Of a DNA stretch of 64,000 bases, positions 58,433 through 64,000 are shown in pieces; the first letter of the stretch is position 1, and the number at the start of each line of letters is the position of its first letter. Source of the DNA: Fulvia fulva (Eukaryota > Ascomycota > Dothideomycetes > Mycosphaerellales > Mycosphaerellaceae); contig NC_063012.1 in the NCBI RefSeq assembly GCF_020509005.1, positions 5,332,001 through 5,396,000 on the forward strand, in the 5' to 3' direction. A model generated the notes under the pieces. It was not told where the DNA came from and made no database searches. It was given only the letters and a program-made list of their open reading frames with translations. Position numbers and translations under genes: made by a program.

Positions 58433-59529
58433 GCATGTGAAGAAAATAGATCTAATGATGCATGAAATCAGGAGCATTGGAGATCGCACGGACTTGTGCA
58501 TGATTCACAGGCTAGCAATTATGTTACGACAGTATTCTCTGCCACCTGTGTCTTGCGATTTCACTTTGCTGCCAAAAATGCATTCGATGTTGTCCCATGA
58601 TTTCGATGAATGAGTGAAGCGTAGAATAGTCCTTCATCATATGCATAGTCCTTGATCATCAGCCGGGTAGCAAGCACAGTCTACGTTTTTTGTGCCCATT
58701 ATGAAAGACACAAGCATGCACGACATCGGTACCTGCAGATTGACAAGGATTCACTGCGTCACAAGATCGACCTCGTCTCGAGTGAGACAACGCACTAGTC
58801 CTTGCACAGATAGTGCCTGCGCTGGTAGTAGAGCTTCCATGTTGGCACATAAGCAAACGCCGGCTTGAAGCATCGGAACGCTGTCGCTTCGCTGGAACCC
58901 GCTTGAATAGGACGAGTGATACGCTCATATTCTCACCAATAACCAAAAACTGAGCCTGCGTGTAGTGTCCCGGCGCTGGCAGACGCTGCACGATTCCTCT
59001 TTTCCGATCCGAGCCGCGCTGCGTTATTGTGAAGTTGTATGGCTCCTTCCATTGTGCAAGCTCCGCCGCCAGGGAACTCATCAAGCAGAACGTGAAAGGG
59101 TCCATAGTCTTTACTGCAAGCATAACTTATGTATGAGACTTTCCTTGCATGACCATCTGGAGACGTTAGCCACGCTCGAGGCGTCATCAGCTGCCTTTGT
59201 CATTTAGGACTAGGCTAATCAAGCGCAGTTTCCAGCCACTGAAGCGAGGCTGCGTCGTATGCGACGAGCATCGACTTCCCAGTCAATGGAGTCGTGGGAA
59301 TTGAGTACCAGCCGGATGTGACTAGGCGCCCACGGAGGGCTTTGGTAGCATGTTAGCAGCCTCGCCGATGTTGCACCTGCGATTGGCCTCGCGAGCGCCA
59401 AAGGCTGTCCGTAAAGTCCTGCTTAGCCCTGCAGAGTGAGTATTCAAGGTATGAATAATCCATTGGTGTTCAGCAGTGACCGGGCCAAAGTTCAACCTCA
59501 ATGCAGGGAGGCTTGGATCAGGAGGTGAT
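58433..59529. other. Convergent intergenic region, no supported gene
   Basis: Lies between the 3' ends of the SDR gene and the Zn2Cys6 gene. Open frames here are short and unrelated to known families. The composition is normal, with no RIP. Confidence 0.55.
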
Positions 59530-61635
59530 CTAGGTCTTGGCCCATTCATGTCGCAGCTCCTCGGCCAGATCGATGTTCACAGGCCATCCGGTGTGGCTTT
59601 GGTGGTCTCGAATGAGCTCCGCGATAAATTCTCTTTTGGCTGTGTCGTTGGAGTAAAGTCCAGCGGCGAACAAGCATTGTGTTGACATCAAACGAGATGC
59701 ATCATCAGAAAGCTTCATCGCTATCCCACCAATCTCATCAACACACTCCTGAATAACCTTGTCTCTGGTCAAAAGTTCCAGGTACCCACCTGCCGATGGT
59801 TGGTGAATCGATAGCAATATACGAGCCATGTTATACATCTGGAGCGACACGCCAAACGCGGGAGGATGAATCCACTTCGGCCGGAACGCTCTGTTAGAAG
59901 GTCCTTCGACGGGCAGGGGCGAGAAATGCACGCTTATGCTTTGTCTCCATTCCGCCAGCATGTTGAGAAGGGTGTTGCCTCGCATCAAGCGCTGGTTGAA
60001 TTCCTCGTCTTTCTCTTCCTTCGAGCTGTAGTTCACAGCCTGAGCCAAGATGTAGACAACCCTCGATGCCATGTCCCACATGTCCATGTCATGATATGAT
60101 TTGGTTGGCCTGAAAAAGCTAAAGCATCGCCTGTGTTCTCGGAATGCTGCCCAAACATCCTGACGAAGCCACGCCCACCAGACAGCCTGTTCGAGACCTC
60201 CCGACTCACCATTGATCTCCCGACTTCGCTGGATCCAGAAGACACCTTTGAGGTGGCGCTCCCAACCTTTACCTGCGCCATCGATCATCTCGTACATGCT
60301 GACTACGAGTACCGTAGCTAAGAGCTCGTCGCTGTTCTTGTATGACGTGAAGCGCATGGCTGACTGCAGATACTGTAATGTCTCATAGTAATACTGCACA
60401 GCAGATGTACGGTCGAGACTGGCTTCCCCACTGTGCTTAGGCTTGATTGACAAGTGGCGAGCACCAAGGGCAAGCACAGCTTTCATAAGGCCTTCATTAT
60501 GCAACGCCAGGTGTGGAATGAGCGTGGAGAAGTGTCTCCTAGCATCGAAGAGATCAATCCACAGGCTGATGCCAGTAACAAAGCGTTGAAAAATGTCGAA
60601 CTCATGGTCTTTGAGCTGCATCGGCTCAGAAGCTTGCCAAAACTGTCGTTCGTCGATGGTCCCGTTGGCCCCATTCGGTGGCGCAGGAGATATCGCTGAG
60701 ATCTGCAGCAGTTTCGAAGGATTCTGCAAAGCTACCCCATCAGCGAAACTAGGATGCGTGAGACTGATCGGCGGTTGCGGGCCCTGACTGGTCAGTGAGT
60801 ATTCTGTAAAGCTGTTGCGGTGTCATGGTGAGATAGGCGCTTCATACACCGAAGTCACAGATCATCATATGCTCAACTTAGTAGCACATGTGACTCTGAC
60901 TCCCACGGGCGAAGCGACTCTACACGCATGCACATGCCATGACTGCCGGACCACCTACCTGAGGTGAAACGCCATCGCGATGTAGCTCGTAGCGCCGAGC
61001 GTGAGCAGCGTCGCTCAGGCTTTCCAGAGACGGCAGGTCCAGATTGCCTTGCGCTGCGTCCCCAGCCAACAACCCGAACCATCGCAGTGGAGCCACCTCT
61101 GTTCCATAGCCTGTTGAGTTGGAATAGCTGCTCTGAGGACTGAAGGCTTGCAGACTGTCGTCAGTCGGAGTGACGGGCCATTGCCTCGACGATGGACGAT
61201 TCTCCACAGTGTCTGAAAAGCTCGCACGCTTTGCAGTAGCGGCTGTACGACTGAAGCCACTGTGTGACGTACTCTGACCTGGCGATACAAGAGAAGAGTC
61301 GGCGCGCAAAGGATTTGGATCGTTGTCTGCGTTCGGTGGCGCGTTCTCGCTGTCCAGAACTCCTCGACCAGATGTATCGAGTGCGGAAGGTACGGCGCCA
61401 TACAAGCACGCTCGATTGCCCTTAGAACAGGGTCCACATACCGGCTTCACTTCGTCGCACTTCATGTGTCGCTTCCGGCAAACGGCACAGCCAGTGGTCG
61501 TCTGGTAGGAAGTCAGCCACTGTCAAGACCATTGAGCAGGTAACATGCTCTGAGTCCGCGCCCGCGAGACTTCCGCGGCTTCCGAATGCCTGCATGGCTG
61601 TGTCCAGACCCCGATGTCGTCTCCGTCGCTGGCAT
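59530..61635 (-). CDS. Zn2Cys6 transcription factor with fungal-specific TF domain
   Basis: Minus-strand exons 61635-61549, 61501-60959 and 60783-59530, all phase 0, give 627 residues. The first intron (61502-61548) appears to be GC-AG (GCATGT donor, CTGAC branch, CCAG end). It rebuilds RGRGLRTTTGCAVCRKRHMKC, the very common fungal opening, with Cys spacing C-X2-C-X6-C-X6-C-X2-C-X6-C (residues about 34-59). A Ser/Pro-rich linker follows (60-205). The last exon is a helical fungal_trans_2-like domain (FDIFQRFVTGISLWIDLF, ALGARHLSI, then several helices). It is presumably a nuclear regulator. The convergent SDR is the closest candidate target. The frame beginning at 60729 starts at a TTG and is only part of exon 3. 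Confidence 0.88.
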
Positions 61636-62612
61636 CTCGAAGCGCTGTGGTCGTCCGTGACGATACCTTGTGTGACATGGATGGCTCGAATCGAGGGCTC
61701 CTGATATAATGTCCTAGCCTCGTTCTTAGCTTCCGGAAGGATTGCGACATTGCGGAGCATGCTAATCTCGGTGTGGACACCGGCGAATGCGGCATGCTTG
61801 GCAGTGGCACCCACCTCTCAGAATGAAGCCTGAATAAGCTGTAGTTACTGTCGTTCTTACTGCTAGAAATAAAGCCTAAATAAGGTGTTATTAGTAAAGG
61901 TATTATTACTACTATATAGCTATTTACTTATCTAATATCTCTCTTAATCCACTACTTAGTATTCTTATTCTTACTATTACTAACCTTCTAAATACGGCTA
62001 CTATCTTATTATCTATTCTTCGAGGTATTATATTAGAGCCTACTATTATTACGAAGGTATACTATCGCTACTACTACTTATATTACGAGGTCTCTTTTAG
62101 ATAGCTAGTATTAACGACGGCTCTATTACTAGCGTACTAGTAACGACTAGTAAAGACGATATTACTACTTCTAGTAAGGAAGAGCTTACTTCTACTACTA
62201 TCAATAACTTATATTATTATCTCGCTCTTAAAGTAGCTATCGCTCCGGCTCTTATTCTTAGTCCCTTAGATTCAAGTAATATTAACTAGTAAGTTATAAC
62301 CTCGGTATAGATAATTAGTAGCGGAGCTTAGAATAGCTATTCGAGAGCCTCGTATAGGTATATTGTAAGGTGTTCTATAAAGGTATTAGTTATAGTATTA
62401 GAGGTACTATAGGTAATCTAAAGACTACGTAGATCGAGATTATTAGCTAGAATACTAAGAGGTAAATATAGTTTCTTTAGCTTATAGTAGAAGATAGTCT
62501 ATACTATCGACTATATCTTACTACTTACGTTAGTAGCCTTTAGCTTATACTCGATAGAATATATCGCTACCCTAATACTAGTAATAACCTTACGGACATT
62601 AGCTCTAACGTA
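61636..62612. other. Transcription factor promoter passing into RIP-mutated DNA
   Basis: To about 61850 the sequence is normal and should contain the promoter. A near-duplicate AAGCCTGAATAAG (61826-61838) / AAGCCTAAATAAG (61872-61884) marks the border. From there to 62612 the DNA is AT- and TpA-rich with no readable protein. It is probably an older repeat fragment that I cannot identify. Confidence 0.55.
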
Positions 62613-62616
62613 CTTT

Positions 62617-64000
62617 ACTACCGAGCGGGCTATACTACCGAGCGGGCCACTTTTGCTAAGAACTGTACCACTTCTATAGATATAGCTATATAACCACTAT
62701 TATAGCGTGTATTATCTTTAAACGAGGCCAAACTGACCTTAGCTATCTAGGCTATAAAACGCGACGCGATAATTACGAATCGACTTACTATAAAGGTATA
62801 CGACGCGTCTCGAACTATACTAGGGTATCGATTGAATAGACGACCTCCTCGGGGTGACTACGAGTCTAATTCAAAGAAGCTTATAGAGCTAGAAGAGAGG
62901 GTAATACTTAAGTATATACTCGAGATAGATCTTAGAGGTTTTCCGCTATTAAAGGCTAGTATACGAGTAATAGCCGATTCATTACTATAAGAGAAGGGTC
63001 TTAAGCCCGCTAGTCTTAATTGGATAGACAGGTTTATTAGGCGGCATCGTGAGCTAAAGATTCGTATAACACGTAGATACAATCGTTAGCGAGCCCTAAT
63101 AGAAGATCTAGACGTTATCGAGAGGTAGTTCTTACTTATACGTAATATAAAGGAGAAGTATAGCATCCTTAACTAGGATACCTATAACTTCGACGAGATA
63201 GGGTTTATAATAGGTATTATTACGTCTTAGAGCGTCGTTACGGGTTCAGAAAGGCGTAGTAGAAAGAGGAAGGTCGTTTAATAGGGTAATAGAGAATAGG
63301 TAATAGTGATTAAGACTATCTATATAGACGGAACAGCGCTCCTACCCTACGTCATCCTTATAGGCAAACAGTATATTAGTATCTAGTACTAAGACGGCAA
63401 CTTAGGTCTAGACTAGATAATCGGGCTAATAGAGAACGGCTAGACTAATAATGAGTTTGGTATACGGTAGCTAGAGCATTTCTAGAAGTATACTATAGCT
63501 CGTATAACTAGGGCATAGAGACTACTTATTATTAATAGCTACGAGAGCTATAACTCGAAGGGATTCTAGAATCTATATAAGGAATACAAGATCTTGGCCC
63601 TATATATGCTATCGCACGCCTCGTACTTACTCTAGCTATTAGATATAGGTTGCTATTTGCCTTTAAAGAAGGTATACGGTACTTAGCTCTCGGGCTTAGT
63701 ACGCTAGCGTATCACTTATATTAATAAAGTAGAGTTCCTACGCGCCTTCCGGGTAGCCTATAACGCTATATTTAGACAGGAGAACATCCTATCGAGCTTT
63801 AGAGGCGCTAGTTTAGTTCTATTTAATCTATAGGTAGTGATAGACAAGCTTAATATTAAGCTACGTACGCTAACCCCTCTAGCTCCGGACTCTACCCTTT
63901 AGGAGTCGAAGACACTAAGAACTATAAAAGAAATCGACTCTTAATCGATACTAGTAACGAACAAAATACGTGCCCGGGCAGGTTTATCGCTAAACTCGTT
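62617..64000 (+). mobile_element. Second, distinct pogo/Fot1-like DNA transposon, running off the window end
   Basis: The left terminus contains two tandem 17-base units ACTACCGAGCGGGCTAT (62617-62633) and ACTACCGAGCGGGCCAC (62634-62650) followed by TTTTGCTAAG, the same layout as the first pogo-like element but with unrelated sequence. The true end could lie a few bases further left (TA at 62611-62612). A transposase remnant follows on the plus strand. The right end is outside the window. RIP damage is strong. Confidence 0.82.
62750..64000 (+). pseudogene. RIP-degraded pogo-type transposase of the second element
   Basis: Conceptual reading shows RPPRGDYESNSKKL (about 62840-62880, helix-turn-helix region), YILEIDLRGFP (about 62910-62945), the IDRFIRRH motif (about 63025), and the DDE core with YNFDEIGFIIG (about 63184-63216) and LLIINSYES (about 63518-63550). 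In the last, the second catalytic Asp of the usual LILDGHxSH box has become Asn. Stops replace Gln/Trp. The C-terminal part continues to the window edge. The protein differs clearly from the transposase at 35930-37529, so the two are separate families. Confidence 0.83.

Noticed and set aside
58659..59207. Open frames between the SDR and the transcription factor genes
   Set aside because: Frames on both strands overlap each other and show no motif or family resemblance. Chance frames in CG-balanced DNA.
57444..61635. Secondary-metabolite gene cluster
   Set aside because: Only an SDR and a Zn2Cys6 factor are present. No polyketide, peptide or terpene synthase, P450 or transporter occurs in the window.
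1..64000. tRNA, rRNA and small RNA genes
   Set aside because: No cloverleaf with a GGTTCGAAxCC-type B box or rRNA-like stretch was noticed on either strand by eye. A tRNAscan or Infernal run would be decisive.

Overview
The window comes from a filamentous ascomycete. The evidence is a set of typical fungal genes (NsdD/SUB-1-type GATA factor, Zn2Cys6 regulator, fungal MetE-like protein), short spliceosomal introns of about 47-62 bases with CTGAC/CTAAC branch sites, and large repeat blocks carrying repeat-induced point mutation (RIP). A Dothideomycete is my best guess, but this is inference from general gene style and not a proven placement.

Region 1 (1-35.1 kb) is a gene-rich euchromatic segment. 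In order it holds: the 3' part of an Hcs1/SMBP2-like helicase; a 691-residue coiled-coil protein of unknown function; a small F-box/2EXR-like protein (-); the bifunctional PFK-2/FBPase-2 (-); a GNAT acetyltransferase; an unknown 227-residue protein; a DUF4267-like membrane protein (-); an unknown 599-residue protein with a possible C-terminal continuation; a HAD-like hydrolase; a cobalamin-independent methionine synthase-like protein; a PI-PLC X-domain membrane protein (-); dynactin p25; a 5.3-kb gene-free stretch leading to an NsdD/SUB-1-type GATA regulator; glutamate-cysteine ligase (first step of glutathione synthesis); dihydroxyacetone kinase; and a short-chain dehydrogenase (SDR). Exon structures were worked out by hand for all of these. 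Several long open frames begin inside introns or at non-ATG codons, and the starts given here are corrected.

Region 2 (about 35.6-57.1 kb) is a nested transposon block whose boundaries can be read almost to the base. A pogo/Fot1-like DNA transposon (35787-56920, TA target duplication, 63-bp inverted repeats) was entered by a Ty3/gypsy retrotransposon, gypsy-1 (37530-56805, + strand, 198-bp LTRs, GTTCA/GTTTA duplication). Gypsy-1 was then entered twice: by a second gypsy, gypsy-2 (39089-46236, - strand, 196-bp LTRs, CCCCT duplication), in its gag region, and by a Tad1-like LINE (50615-55611, + strand, TACTAACTAT duplication, ATCT-repeat tail) inside its integrase. Almost all differences between paired repeats are transitions, CpA/TpG are nearly gone while CpG persists, and the coding frames are full of TAG/TAA. 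This is textbook RIP.

Region 3 (57.1-61.8 kb) is a small unmutated gene island: an SDR with a long N-terminal extension, facing (convergent) a Zn2Cys6 transcription factor whose first intron appears to be GC-AG. Region 4 (61.85-64.0 kb) is again RIP-mutated and contains a second, different pogo/Fot1-like transposon that runs off the end of the window.

I see no rRNA, tRNA, CRISPR array or complete biosynthetic cluster. The most notable content is the precisely dissectable transposon nest, the shared 17-bp tandem architecture at the termini of two different pogo-like elements, and the large regulatory space in front of the NsdD-type gene.
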